Part shown: piece by piece, positions 54,829 through 64,000 of the stretch | How positions within the stretch are numbered: position 1 is the first letter of the stretch | Layout: each line of letters starts with the position of its first letter | Source: Streptomyces sp. NBC_01408 | GTDB lineage: Bacteria; Actinomycetota; Actinomycetes; Streptomycetales; Streptomycetaceae | NCBI RefSeq assembly: GCF_026340255.1 | Contig: NZ_JAPEPJ010000002.1 | Location: 558,001-622,000 of the forward strand | Length of the DNA: 64,000 nucleotides | Direction of reading: 5' to 3' | Position numbers and translations under genes: made by a program | Notes under the pieces: generated by a model | The model's input: the letters and a program-made list of their open reading frames with translations, nothing else | The model's database searches: none | What the model was told of the DNA's origin: nothing

Positions 54829-57800
54829 TCAGAAGGTGCCGAATTCTTTTTCGATGACGGCGAGGATCTCGTCCGTCGTCGCGGCTTCCAGTTGGTCGAC
54901 GAAGCCGGTGCCGTCATCCGGGTCCGACTGTGTGAGGGGCTCGACGGTGTCCTCGCGAGGCCCGGAGAGAGCCAGCAGGCTCGTCAGTCGGTCCGCGATG
55001 CGCTGCCGCGCCTCGCCGCCGAGAGCCGGCCCGGTCAGCACATGCTCGATCTTCCCGAGGTCCGCGAGAATCGGCTCGATCCCGGGGCCGTCTCCCGCAT
55101 CCAATGAGGTGTCCAAGTACTGAGCCAGATCCTGGACCGTGGGGTAGTCGAAGACGAGGGTGGCCGGGAGACGAAGTCCGGTGGCCCGGTTGAGGCGGTT
55201 GCGCAGTTCGACCGCCATGAGCGAGTCGAAGCCCAGCCCCTTGAACGGGATGTCCACGCCCACCAGTTGGCCCGGGCCATAGCCCAGCACTCCACTCACA
55301 TGGCCCCGGACCACATCCAGGATCACGCGTCGGCGCTCGCCCTCGGCCAGGCCCGCGACGCGAGCCGCGAGCCCCGAGTCAGCGCTCGCGTCCTCGACCC
55401 GAGCGCGCCGCACCCCACCTCGCACCAGCGACCGCAGCACCGACGGCACACCCTCCGCGTCGCGCCTCTGCAATCCCGCCAGGTCCAGGCGAGCCGGCAC
55501 GCACAGGGCCCGGTCCTGGGCCACGACCGCGTCGAACAGCGCGAGCCCCTCCTCGGCGGACATGGCAGCCAGCCCCAGGGCCGACAACCGGCCCCGGTCG
55601 ACCTTCGACAGGCCACCCGTCAGCCCGCCGTCGGAACCCCACCAACCCCACGCCAACGACACGGCGGAGAGACCTCGCGCACGGCGCTCGTGCGCCAGGG
55701 CGTCCAGGAAGGCGTTCGCGGCGGCATAGCTCGCCTGCCCCGCACTCCCCACCACACCGGCAAACGACGAGAACAACACGAACGCCGAAAGGTCCAGCCC
55801 TTCCGTCAGCTCATGTAGGTGCCGGGCTGCTTCCGCCTTGGTACGGAACACAACAGCCAGTCGCTCCGCGTCCAGCGACTCGATCACACCGTCATCGAGT
55901 ACGGCGGCGCTGTGAACGACACCGGTGAGCGGACGGTCGTCCGGGATGGACGCCAGCAGAGCGGCGAGGGCGTCACGATCCCCCACATCACACGCCTCCA
56001 CCCGCACACGAACGGCCAACTCCTTCAGCTCGGCCATGAGTTCGTCGACGCCATCAGCCGCACCGCCCCGTCGGGACACCAGCAGCAGATCCCGCACGTC
56101 GTACTCGGACGCCAGGTGCCGGGCCACCAGCGCGCCCAGACCACCTGTGCCACCGGTCACCAACACCGTGCCCCGAGAACCAAACAGCGCTTGGGTCGTG
56201 CTCTCCGGGGACGCAGTCACCCGCGCGAGGCGGGGCACCAACGCTCGGCCTCCCCGGACCGCCACCTGCGGCTCCCCCGAACCCAACGCGACACGCAGCG
56301 CCTCCTCTTCCGCATCCGCGGACAGCCCGGGCTCGACATCGACCAGCACCAGCCGGTCCGGATGCTCCACCTGCGCCGACCGCACCAGACCCCACACCGG
56401 CGCCGCCGACAGATCCCGCACACCTTCATCCGGCCCCGCAGCCACGGCCCCGCGCGTCAGCACCACCAACCGCGAACCCGCGAACCGCTCATCGGTCAGG
56501 AACTGCTGCACCACACCCAGAGCTCGCACTGTCAACGCCGACGCGCCTTCCGCCGCGTCGCCGCTGTGCGCCCACATCACCAGACCGGGAACCTGCCCGG
56601 AACCATCCTCCGAACCCCACACGCCCCACCCCGACGGCAGCTGCGCCGAGACCGGGACCGAAGTCCACTCCACGCCGAACAGCGCATCCCGCAGCCCGCC
56701 ATCGGCCGACCGCAACTGCTCCCGCGCCACCGGACGCGTCACCAGCCGGCCCACCGACAACACCGGCCTACCCGCGGCGTCCACCACTCTCACGGACACC
56801 TCACCAGCGGCCGACGGCACCATGCCCACCCGCACGACCGCCCCGCCCACACCGCCACCGACGGCGGACAGCTCGACGCCCGACCACACAAACGGCAGCC
56901 GCACCTCATCAGCCGACGGATCAATCGACATGTGGAATACCGCGTCCAACAGCGCCGGGTGGATGCCGTACGCGTCCGCCTCCCCGTTCACCGACTCCGG
57001 CAGCGCGATCTCGGCGAACACCTCCTCGCCACGACGCCAGGCAGCCCGCACCCCCTGAAACACGGGCCCATACCCATACCCCAGCTCACCCAGCCGGTCG
57101 TACAGATCACTCACACCGACCGACACAGCACCCCGCGGCGGCCACACCGTGAGATCGATGTCGACGTCCCGCGAGCCGGATCCAGAGCCAACGCCCGTCA
57201 AGGTCCCGGTAGCGTGCAGCGTCCACACCTCACGACCCAGCAAGCCGCCGTCGACATCGCCGTCCGGGCAGGAATGGACCGTCACCGCACACCGGCCGGC
57301 CTCATCCACCCCCGCCACAGCCACCTGCAACCGCACCCCACCAACCGCGCCCAACACCAACGGCTGCTGAAGCGTCAACTCCTCCAAACGACCACACCCC
57401 ACCCGTCCACCAGCGGACAACACCAACTCCACCAACACCGCACCCGGCAACACCACCGAACCAAACACCATGTGGTCGGCCAGCCACGGCTCCCCGGACA
57501 GCGACAACCGCCCCGTCCACAACACACCCCGGTCATCCGGCAACGACACCACCGCACCCAGCAGCGGATGACCAGCAGCCACCAGACCCAGACCCGCCAC
57601 ATCACCGGGACGCGACGGAACATCCAGCCAGAAACGCTCCCGCTGGAAGGCGTACGTCGGCAGGTCGATGCGCTGGGCGCCCGTACCGGCGAAGACCGCG
57701 TCCCAGTCCACGTCCAGGCCGTGTACGTACGCTTCGGCGAGGGAGGTCAGGAACCGTTCCCAGTCGCCTTCGTCGCGGCGCAGGGTGCCGAGGGCGATGG

Positions 57801-60800
57801 CCTGTGTGCCGGTGCCCTCGAAGGTCTCCTGGAGCCCGACGGTCAGCACCGGGTGCGCGCTGGATTCGACGAAGACGCCGAACCCGTCCGCCTGCAGGGC
57901 CCGTACGGTCTCGTCGAACCGCACCTCCTGCCGCAGGCTCGCGTACCAGTACTCCGCGTCCACGCCCGAGGTGTCGAACACCCCGCCGGTCACGGTCGAG
58001 TAGAACGGGATCTCGCTGCGACGCGGCTGGATGCCCTCAAGCGCGCTGATGACCTGCTCGCGGATGGCCTCCACCTGGGCAGAGTGGGAGGCGTAGTCCA
58101 CCGGGATCCGCTTGGCGCGCACCCCGTCGGCCGCGCAGGCGGCCAGTAGTTCGTCCAGGGCCTCCGGATCGCCCGAGACGACCGTGGAGGAGGGGCCGTT
58201 GACGGAGGCGACCGAGATCCGCTCGCCCCACTGGGTCAGGCGCTCGCGGACCTGGTCGGCGGGCAGGGGTACGGACACCATGCCGCCCCGGCCTGACAGG
58301 TGCTCGGCGATCGCCCTGGCTCGCAGCGACACGACCTTCGCCGCGTCGTCGAGTGACAGCGCACCGGACACGGCTGCGGCGGCGATCTCGCCCTGGCTGT
58401 GACCGATGACGGCGCCAGGCCGCACACCCACCGACTGCCAGACTGCTGCCAGCGAGACCATGACGGCCCAGAGGGCGGACTGCACGACCACCACGTCATC
58501 CAGCGACGGAGCATGGTCCGGCGACGGATCGTCGTCAGCGTCCCGAACCCCGTCCCGGACCACGTCCGTGACCGACCAGCCGACATGCGGCCGCAACGCC
58601 GCGTCGCACTCCGCAAGGCGTGCGGCGAAGACCGGCGAGGAGTCGAGCAGCCCCGCCGCCATCCCCCGCCACTGTGAACCCTGGCCGGGGAAGACGAACG
58701 CGACCTGGCCCGGGTCTTCGGATGCCCTGCCGGTGACCGTACCGGCGGCGGGAATGCCGTCCGCGAGGGCCGTCAGGCCCGCCAGGGCGGACGCACGGTC
58801 CGACGCCAGTACGACGCCACGATGCTCGTGGGCCGCCCGGGTCGAGGCCAGGGAGTAGGCCACGTCGGGCACGGCCGGCTGGGTGCCGGCTTCCACGAAG
58901 GCGGAAAGCCGCTCGGCCTGGGCCCGCAGGGCGGCCTCGGACCGGCCGGACACGAGCCAGGGCACCACGGCCGTGGACGGCGTGATGTCGCCGGTCCCGG
59001 CGGGAGGCTCGGTCCGGGGCTCGGGCTGGGCCTCCTCGAGGATGACGTGCGCGTTGGTGCCGCTGATGCCGAACGACGACACACCCGCCCGGCGCGGACG
59101 ACCGTCCGCCGCCCACTCCGCCGGTTCGGTCAGCAACTCCACCGCGCCCGCGGTCCAGTCCACATGCGGGGAGGGCTGGTCCGCGTGCAAGGTCTGCGGC
59201 AGCATGCCGTGCCGCATGGCCTGCACCATCTTGATCACGCCCGCCACGCCAGCGGCGGCCTGTGCGTGACCGATGTTCGACTTGATCGACCCCAGCCGCA
59301 GGGGCCGGTCGGCGGGCCGGTCCTGGCCATAGGTGGCCAGCAGCGCCTGCGCCTCGATCGGGTCGCCCAGCGTGGTGCCCGTGCCGTGCGCCTCCACCGC
59401 GTCCACGTCGGCCGCCGACAGTCCGGCACTGACCAGGGCCTGGCGGATCACCCGTTGCTGCGACGGGCCGTTGGGCGCGGTGAGGCCGTTGCTCGCCCCG
59501 TCCTGGTTGACGGCGCTGCCGCGGAGGACCGCGAGCACCTGGTGTCCGTTGCGGCGGGCGTCCGACAGGCGCTCGACCAGGAGTACGCCCGCGCCCTCGG
59601 ACCAGCCGGCGCCATCCGCCGATGCCGAGAACGCCTTGCACCGGCCGTCGGGCGCCATGCCCCGCTGCCGGCTGAACTCCACGAAGACCCACGGGGTGGC
59701 CATCACCGTCACGCCGCCCGCCAGCGCGAGCGAGCACTCGCCGGAGCGCAGTGCCTGCGCCGCCAGATGCAGGGCGACCAGGGAGGAGGAGCAGGCGGTG
59801 TCGATGGTGACCGCAGGTCCTTCCAGGCCGAAGGTGTAGGCGATGCGGCCGGAGGCGACGCTGCCCTGGGTGCTGGTGACCGCGTAGCCCTCCAGGCCTT
59901 CGGGGGTCTCGGAAGTGCTGCCGTAGTCGTGGTGCATCACGCCGGTGAACACGCCTGTCGAGCTGCCCTTCAGCGTGCTCGGGTCGATCCCCGCCCGCTC
60001 GAACACCTCCCAGGACGTTTCGAGGAGCAGCCGCTGCTGCGGGTCCATGGCCAGCGCCTCACGCGGCGAGATTCCGAAGAATGCCGGGTCGAACTCCCCC
60101 GCGTCGTAGAGGAATCCGCCCTCGCGGGCATAGCTCTTGCCGGTCGCGTCCGGGTCCGGGTCGTACAGGCCCTCGTCCCAGCCGCGGTCGGTCGGCAGGA
60201 ACGACACCGCGTCCCCGCCCGACTCCACCAGCCGCCACAGGTCCTCCGGCGAGCTCACGCCGCCCGGATACCGGCAGGCCATGCCGACGATCGCGATCGG
60301 ATCGTCCACCACAGCGCCTGGCACCGCGGGGGCTGACGGGACGGCGGCGGGCGTCGGCTGCGTTCCCAGGACCTCCGAGCGCAGGTAGTCCGTGAGTTGA
60401 CCGGGGGTGGGGTGGTCGAAGACGAGCGTGGCCGGCAGACGAAGTCCGGTTGCGGCGTTCAGGCGGTTACGCAGCTCGACCGCGGTGAGCGAATCGAAGC
60501 CGAGATCCTTGAACGGGCGGCCAGCGGCGATCGTCTCCGCAGTGGCGTGCCCCAGGACGGTCGCCACCTGTGCGCGGACCAGGTCGAGGAACGCCCGGCT
60601 CTGCTCGTCCTGGCTGAGGCCGGACAGTCGCTGGGCAAGACCGCTGCTGCCGGAGGCGTCGGGGGTGGCGGCCGTCCGGCGGGCCACCGTCCGTACCAGG
60701 CCGCGGAAGAGAGGCCGCAGCATGCCGGAGGCGGCCTCGCGCCCGAGGGTGGTCGTCTCCAGGCGTACGGGCACCAGGTGCGCGTCGTCCAGCGTGGTCG

Positions 60801-63800
60801 CCACGTCCAGCAGCGCCAGGCCCAGGGCGGACGGCAGGGGCTGGATGCCCGCGCGCTTCATCCAGGCCAGGTCGTCCTGTGCGAGGTGGCCGAGCATGTC
60901 GCTGGACTGGGCCCACAGGCCCCAGGCGAGGGAGTGGGCGGGCAGGCCTTGGGCGTGGCGGTGTTGGGCGAGGGCGTCCAGGAAGGCGTTGGCCGCCGCG
61001 TAGTTGCCCTGGCCCGGGTTGCCGAAGGTGCCGGCGATGGAGGAGAACAGGACGAACGCCGACAGGTCCAGGCCGCGGGTCAGCTCGTGCAGGTTGACCG
61101 CCGCGTCGACCTTGGGTCGCAGCACCCGCTCCGTCTGCTCGGGGGTCAGGGAGGCCACGAGGCCGTCGTTCAGCGTCCCGGCCGCGTGCACCACACCGGT
61201 CAGCGGCCGGTCGGCCGGAATGCCGGCCAGCAGGGCGGCCAGCGCGTCGCGGTCGGCGGCGTCGCACATGGCGATCTCCACATGCGCCGCGCCCAGTTCG
61301 ATGAGCCCGGCCTCCAGCTCCGCCGCGCCCGACGCGTCCCGGCCACGGCGGCTGGCGAGTACCAGGTGCCGCACGCCGTGCGCGGTGACCAGGTGCCGTG
61401 CCAGCAGCCCCCCGAGGGATCCGGTGCCACCGGTGATCAGCACCGTGCCCGTCGTGTCCAGCGGGCCGGCGGCCTCGGTCGGCGTCGGGGCGGAGACACG
61501 GGCCAAGCGGGGTACGAGGGCCGTACCTTGACGCACCGCCACTTGCGGCTCCTCCGCCGCCACTGCTGCGGCCACCGCTGCGGGCAGAGCCTCACGGGAC
61601 CCCTCAAGACTGTCGACGTCCACCAGCACGAACCGGCCCGGATTCTCCGACTGCGCCGACCGCAGCAGACCCCACACCGGCGCATGTGCCAGATCCACGA
61701 CGTCCTCGCCGTTCCGGGTTGACACAGCCCCCCGGGTCACGACCACAAGACGGGACTCTGCGGCACGGTCCTCGGCCAGCCAGGCGCGTGCCAGCGCCAG
61801 GGCCTCGGTCGTCGCCTCGCGGGCGGCCGCCGCGAGGCCGCCGCCCGCAGACGTACCGCAGGACATGGCCACCACGACATGCGGTGCGTCGTCGGCGAAC
61901 AGCGATTCCAGGTCGGGGGCGTGCCTGGCCGCGTCGAACAGCCCCGTCTCCGGCGCGCCGAGCACCGCCCAGCCACTGGTGTCCACGGCGCTGTCGGCCA
62001 CGGGCAGCACGGTCCACTGCGTGCGGAACAGCGCGTTGTGGGTGGTGTCCGCGGCGCCGGTGAGCTGCTGTGCCGACACCGGGCGCAGGGTCAGCGACTC
62101 CACCGAGGCCACCGGCGCACCCGAGGCGTCGGCGATCGTCAGGGAGACCGTGTCCGCGCCGACCGGGGCGACCCGTACCCGTACGGACGTGGCACCGACC
62201 GCGTGCAGGGCGATGCCGATCCAGGCGAACGGCAACCGCACGGGGGCTGCGACCTGACCGTCACGCTCGTCGAGCGCGCTCAGCAGGACGGGGTGCAGCG
62301 CGGCGTCCAGAAGGGCGGGGTGGATGCCGAACCGGGCCGCATCCGCCTCCTGCTCCTCGGCCAGGGCCACCTCGGCGTAGATCTCCTCGCCGACGCGCCA
62401 GGCGGCGCGCAGACCCTCGAAGGCCGGCCCGTAGCCGTAGCCGATGTCCGCGACCCGCTCGTAGAAGGAGTCCAGATCGATGCGTTCCGCGTCCTGCGGC
62501 GGCCAGAGCGTCAGATCCCCGGAAGGTACCCCGCCCGCCCTGTCCAGCACGCCGGTTGCGTGCCGGGTCCACGGCTCGTCGGTGCCGGCGTCGTCCGTTG
62601 CCTCGGGCCGCGAGTACACGGCCACCCGGCCCTGCCCGCCGGCGTCCGGCGACTCCACCGCCACCTGCAACTGGACGCCGCCGCGCTCGGGCAGGATCAG
62701 CGGGGCTTCCAGCGTGAGCTCGGCCAGCCGGTCGCAGCCCACGGCCTCGCCCGCCCGCAGGGCCAGCTCCACGAACGCCGTGCCCGGCAGCAGCACGCTG
62801 CCCAGGGCGGCGTGGTCGGCGAGCCAGGGGTGCGTCTGCAACGACAGCCGGCCCGTCAGCAGCACATCCCCGCCGGCCGCGGTCCGCACCGCCGCGCCCA
62901 GCAGCGGGTGGTGGGCAGCGTCGAGGCCGAGTTCGCTCGGGTCGCCGGTGCCGGCGGTAGTGGTCTCCAGCCAGTAGCGCCGGCGCCGGAAGGCGTACGT
63001 CGGCAGTTCGGTCGGCTTCGCGTCCGTCCCCGCGAACAGCGCCTTCCAGTCCACACCGGGCAGTCCGCGGACGTACCCCTCGGCCAGCGAAGTCAGGAAC
63101 CGGGCCGGACCGCCCTCGTCACGGCGCAGCGAACCGATCGCCACCGCCTCGGTCTCCGCGTCCTCGAACGTCGCCTGCATTCCCGTGGTCAGCACAGGAT
63201 GCGCACTGGACTCGACGAAGAACCGGAAACCGTCCGCCAGCAAGGTCCGCACAGTGGCCTCGTAGTTCACCGGCTGCCGGGCGTTGTCGAACCAGTACTC
63301 CGCCGTCAGCTCCTCCGCATCGCGGACGGTACCGGTGACCGTGGAGTAGAACGGCACACTGCCCTGACCCGGGACGATGTCGGCGAACAGCTCCAGGATC
63401 TCCTCGCGCAGCGGGTCGACCTGAGCGCAGTGCGAGGCCACCGTCGACCCCACCACTCGCGCCCGGACCTTCTCCGCCTGGCACGAGGCCACGAACTCCT
63501 CCAGCGCCGGAAGGTCACCGGCGACGGTCACCGCCCGGGGGCCGTTGCGCCCGGCGATCACCAGGCGGCCCTCCCACCGGGCAAGCCGCTCCTCCACCGC
63601 GTCCGCCGACAGCGCCACCGAGGCGACCGCGCCGTTGCCGACCAGCTCCCGGGCGAACAGCGCGCTGCGCAGCACGATCAGCTTCGCCGCGTCCTCCAGC
63701 GACAGCGCCCCGGCCACGTGCGCGGCGGCGATCTCGCCCTGGCTGTGTCCCACTACCGCCGCCGGCCGCACTCCGGACGCCTGCCACACGGCGGCCAGCG

Positions 63801-64000
63801 ACACGTTCACCGCGAACAGCACCGGCTGAAGGATCTCGATCCGCTCGGCCGAGGGAGCCTGCGGCGCCTGCCGCAGCACATCTGCCACCGACCAGTCCAC
63901 GAACTTGCCGATCGCCGCGTCCACTTCGGTGAGCCGGGCCGCGAACACGGGCGAGGAGTCCAGCAGTTCGGCTGCCATGCCCTGCCACTGCGAACCCTGG
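54829..64000 (-). CDS. Type I PKS, 5'-truncated: (KS)-AT-DH-KR-ACP-KS-AT-DH-KR-ACP
   Basis: The frame is open to the window edge; the first residues are QGSQWQGM of an AT, so the start and at least one KS lie to the right. Numbering from the Met at 63978. First module: AT GHSQGE about 78 and VASH about 180 (methylmalonyl), DH about 358-640 ([18 protein letters not shown]), KR about 844-1010 ([13 protein letters not shown]), ACP about 1163. Second module: KS about 1224-1643, AT about 1763-2100 (GHSQGE, YASH: methylmalonyl), DH about 2136-2413 ([17 protein letters not shown]), KR about 2603-2786 (VLDDG, B-type), ACP about 2915. Docking tail [17 protein letters not shown]. Both modules should give alpha-methyl enoyl units. 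The next protein starts 45 bases after this stop. Confidence 0.95.
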   Translation of the reverse strand, partial: QGSQWQGMAAELLDSSPVFAARLTEVDAAIGKFVDWSVADVLRQAPQAPSAERIEILQPVLFAVNVSLAAVWQASGVRPAAVVGHSQGEIAAAHVAGALSLEDAAKLIVLRSALFARELVGNGAVASVALSADAVEERLARWEGRLVIAGRNGPRAVTVAGDLPALEEFVASCQAEKVRARVVGSTVASHCAQVDPLREEILELFADIVPGQGSVPFYSTVTGTVRDAEELTAEYWFDNARQPVNYEATVRTLLADGFRFFVESSAHPVLTTGMQATFEDAETEAVAIGSLRRDEGGPARFLTSLAEGYVRGLPGVDWKALFAGTDAKPTELPTYAFRRRRYWLETTTAGTGDPSELGLDAAHHPLLGAAVRTAAGGDVLLTGRLSLQTHPWLADHAALGSVLLPGTAFVELALRAGEAVGCDRLAELTLEAPLILPERGGVQLQVAVESPDAGGQGRVAVYSRPEATDDAGTDEPWTRHATGVLDRAGGVPSGDLTLWPPQDAERIDLDSFYERVADIGYGYGPAFEGLRAAWRVGEEIYAEVALAEEQEADAARFGIHPALLDAALHPVLLSALDERDGQVAAPVRLPFAWIGIALHAVGATSVRVRVAPVGADTVSLTIADASGAPVASVESLTLRPVSAQQLTGAADTTHNALFRTQWTVLPVADSAVDTSGWAVLGAPETGLFDAARHAPDLESLFADDAPHVVVAMSCGTSAGGGLAAAAREATTEALALARAWLAEDRAAESRLVVVTRGAVSTRNGEDVVDLAHAPVWGLLRSAQSENPGRFVLVDVDSLEGSREALPAAVAAAVAAEEPQVAVRQGTALVPRLARVSAPTPTEAAGPLDTTGTVLITGGTGSLGGLLARHLVTAHGVRHLVLASRRGRDASGAAELEAGLIELGAAHVEIAMCDAADRDALAALLAGIPADRPLTGVVHAAGTLNDGLVASLTPEQTERVLRPKVDAAVNLHELTRGLDLSAFVLFSSIAGTFGNPGQGNYAAANAFLDALAQHRHAQGLPAHSLAWGLWAQSSDMLGHLAQDDLAWMKRAGIQPLPSALGLALLDVATTLDDAHLVPVRLETTTLGREAASGMLRPLFRGLVRTVARRTAATPDASGSSGLAQRLSGLSQDEQSRAFLDLVRAQVATVLGHATAETIAAGRPFKDLGFDSLTAVELRNRLNAATGLRLPATLVFDHPTPGQLTDYLRSEVLGTQPTPAAVPSAPAVPGAVVDDPIAIVGMACRYPGGVSSPEDLWRLVESGGDAVSFLPTDRGWDEGLYDPDPDATGKSYAREGGFLYDAGEFDPAFFGISPREALAMDPQQRLLLETSWEVFERAGIDPSTLKGSSTGVFTGVMHHDYGSTSETPEGLEGYAVTSTQGSVASGRIAYTFGLEGPAVTIDTACSSSLVALHLAAQALRSGECSLALAGGVTVMATPWVFVEFSRQRGMAPDGRCKAFSASADGAGWSEGAGVLLVERLSDARRNGHQVLAVLRGSAVNQDGASNGLTAPNGPSQQRVIRQALVSAGLSAADVDAVEAHGTGTTLGDPIEAQALLATYGQDRPADRPLRLGSIKSNIGHAQAAAGVAGVIKMVQAMRHGMLPQTLHADQPSPHVDWTAGAVELLTEPAEWAADGRPRRAGVSSFGISGTNAHVILEEAQPEPRTEPPAGTGDITPSTAVVPWLVSGRSEAALRAQAERLSAFVEAGTQPAVPDVAYSLASTRAAHEHRGVVLASDRASALAGLTALADGIPAAGTVTGRASEDPGQVAFVFPGQGSQWRGMAAGLLDSSPVFAARLAECDAALRPHVGWSVTDVVRDGVRDADDDPSPDHAPSLDDVVVVQSALWAVMVSLAAVWQSVGVRPGAVIGHSQGEIAAAAVSGALSLDDAAKVVSLRARAIAEHLSGRGGMVSVPLPADQVRERLTQWGERISVASVNGPSSTVVSGDPEALDELLAACAADGVRAKRIPVDYASHSAQVEAIREQVISALEGIQPRRSEIPFYSTVTGGVFDTSGVDAEYWYASLRQEVRFDETVRALQADGFGVFVESSAHPVLTVGLQETFEGTGTQAIALGTLRRDEGDWERFLTSLAEAYVHGLDVDWDAVFAGTGAQRIDLPTYAFQRERFWLDVPSRPGDVAGLGLVAAGHPLLGAVVSLPDDRGVLWTGRLSLSGEPWLADHMVFGSVVLPGAVLVELVLSAGGRVGCGRLEELTLQQPLVLGAVGGVRLQVAVAGVDEAGRCAVTVHSCPDGDVDGGLLGREVWTLHATGTLTGVGSGSGSRDVDIDLTVWPPRGAVSVGVSDLYDRLGELGYGYGPVFQGVRAAWRRGEEVFAEIALPESVNGEADAYGIHPALLDAVFHMSIDPSADEVRLPFVWSGVELSAVGGGVGGAVVRVGMVPSAAGEVSVRVVDAAGRPVLSVGRLVTRPVAREQLRSADGGLRDALFGVEWTSVPVSAQLPSGWGVWGSEDGSGQVPGLVMWAHSGDAAEGASALTVRALGVVQQFLTDERFAGSRLVVLTRGAVAAGPDEGVRDLSAAPVWGLVRSAQVEHPDRLVLVDVEPGLSADAEEEALRVALGSGEPQVAVRGGRALVPRLARVTASPESTTQALFGSRGTVLVTGGTGGLGALVARHLASEYDVRDLLLVSRRGGAADGVDELMAELKELAVRVRVEACDVGDRDALAALLASIPDDRPLTGVVHSAAVLDDGVIESLDAERLAVVFRTKAEAARHLHELTEGLDLSAFVLFSSFAGVVGSAGQASYAAANAFLDALAHERRARGLSAVSLAWGWWGSDGGLTGGLSKVDRGRLSALGLAAMSAEEGLALFDAVVAQDRALCVPARLDLAGLQRRDAEGVPSVLRSLVRGGVRRARVEDASADSGLAARVAGLAEGERRRVILDVVRGHVSGVLGYGPGQLVGVDIPFKGLGFDSLMAVELRNRLNRATGLRLPATLVFDYPTVQDLAQYLDTSLDAGDGPGIEPILADLGKIEHVLTGPALGGEARQRIADRLTSLLALSGPREDTVEPLTQSDPDDGTGFVDQLEAATTDEILAVIEKEFGTF
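56989..57661. repeat. DH tract shared with the bimodular PKS (51397-52069)
   Basis: Partner copy at offset 5592. The identity ends exactly at the post-AT linker (GTACGTCGGCAGGTC), where this module switches to a methylmalonyl-type AT while the partner has a malonyl-type AT. This is consistent with an AT swap or with conversion of everything around the AT. Confidence 0.72.

Noticed and set aside
51337..55107. A 1256-codon plus-strand frame opposite the bimodular PKS
   Set aside because: Same antisense effect; His/Arg/Gln-rich with no recognisable motif, and duplicated only because the PKS tracts beneath it are duplicated.
1..64000. tRNA, rRNA, riboswitch or complete IS element
   Set aside because: No cloverleaf, conserved rRNA segment, known aptamer or transposase was recognised on reading both strands; short RNAs cannot be excluded by eye.

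Overview
The window is high-GC actinobacterial DNA, almost certainly Streptomyces: strong GC bias at third codon positions, many GTG and TTG starts, 4-base and 8-base gene overlaps, rare TTA codons and a SARP regulator. No rRNA, tRNA, CRISPR array or complete insertion sequence was seen. It falls into three blocks.

Left block (1-5.9 kb). A partial deazaflavin-dependent nitroreductase-like gene runs off the left edge. It is followed by a two-gene ABC exporter, a polyprenyl diphosphate synthase and a convergent SAM methyltransferase. Then comes about 1.1 kb of mostly non-coding DNA with a long inverted repeat and a fragment of a molybdopterin-oxidoreductase-type membrane protein.

Middle block (5.9-23.3 kb). 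This is a catabolic island. It holds two amino-acid/amine permeases, an HSL-type esterase, a glutamine-synthetase-like gamma-glutamyl ligase, a PuuC-like aldehyde dehydrogenase, a PuuD-like gamma-glutamyl hydrolase and a class I glutamine amidotransferase. It also holds an extradiol ring-cleavage set (HpaE-like dehydrogenase, HpaD-like dioxygenase, FAH-family isomerase/decarboxylase), an acetoacetate-decarboxylase-family protein and a MarR regulator. Seven copies of a 16-bp palindrome (consensus CGTTTGR-NN-YCAAACG) lie in front of the permease, both divergent aldehyde dehydrogenase operons, the decarboxylase, the MarR gene and the ligase. The sequence therefore suggests one amine/aromatic catabolic regulon under the local MarR protein. 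A PAS-GAF-SpoIIE-HATPase signalling protein and a TPR-like protein sit inside the block without the operator.

Right block (23.9-64 kb, continuing past the right edge). This is the distal end of a modular type I polyketide cluster, all on the minus strand. Five PKS proteins are visible, ending in a thioesterase. The domain order is [AT-DH-KR-ACP, KS beyond the window]-KS-AT-DH-KR-ACP / KS-AT-DH-KR-ACP-KS-AT-DH(defective?)-KR-ACP / KS-AT-ACP / KS-AT-ACP / KS-AT-ACP-TE. AT motifs predict methylmalonyl, methylmalonyl, malonyl, malonyl, ethylmalonyl-type, malonyl, malonyl. A crotonyl-CoA carboxylase/reductase matches the ethylmalonyl-type AT. Downstream lie a type II thioesterase, a SnoaL-like protein, two translationally coupled P450s, a beta-lactamase-fold protein that has lost its catalytic Ser and Tyr, a SARP regulator with two TTA codons, an EntD/Sfp-type phosphopantetheinyl transferase and a flavin reductase. 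Three successive non-reducing modules at the end predict a 3,5,7-trioxo thioester behind a methylated triene. That terminus should cyclise to a pyrone, dihydropyranone or aromatic ring. The compound cannot be named from the sequence alone.
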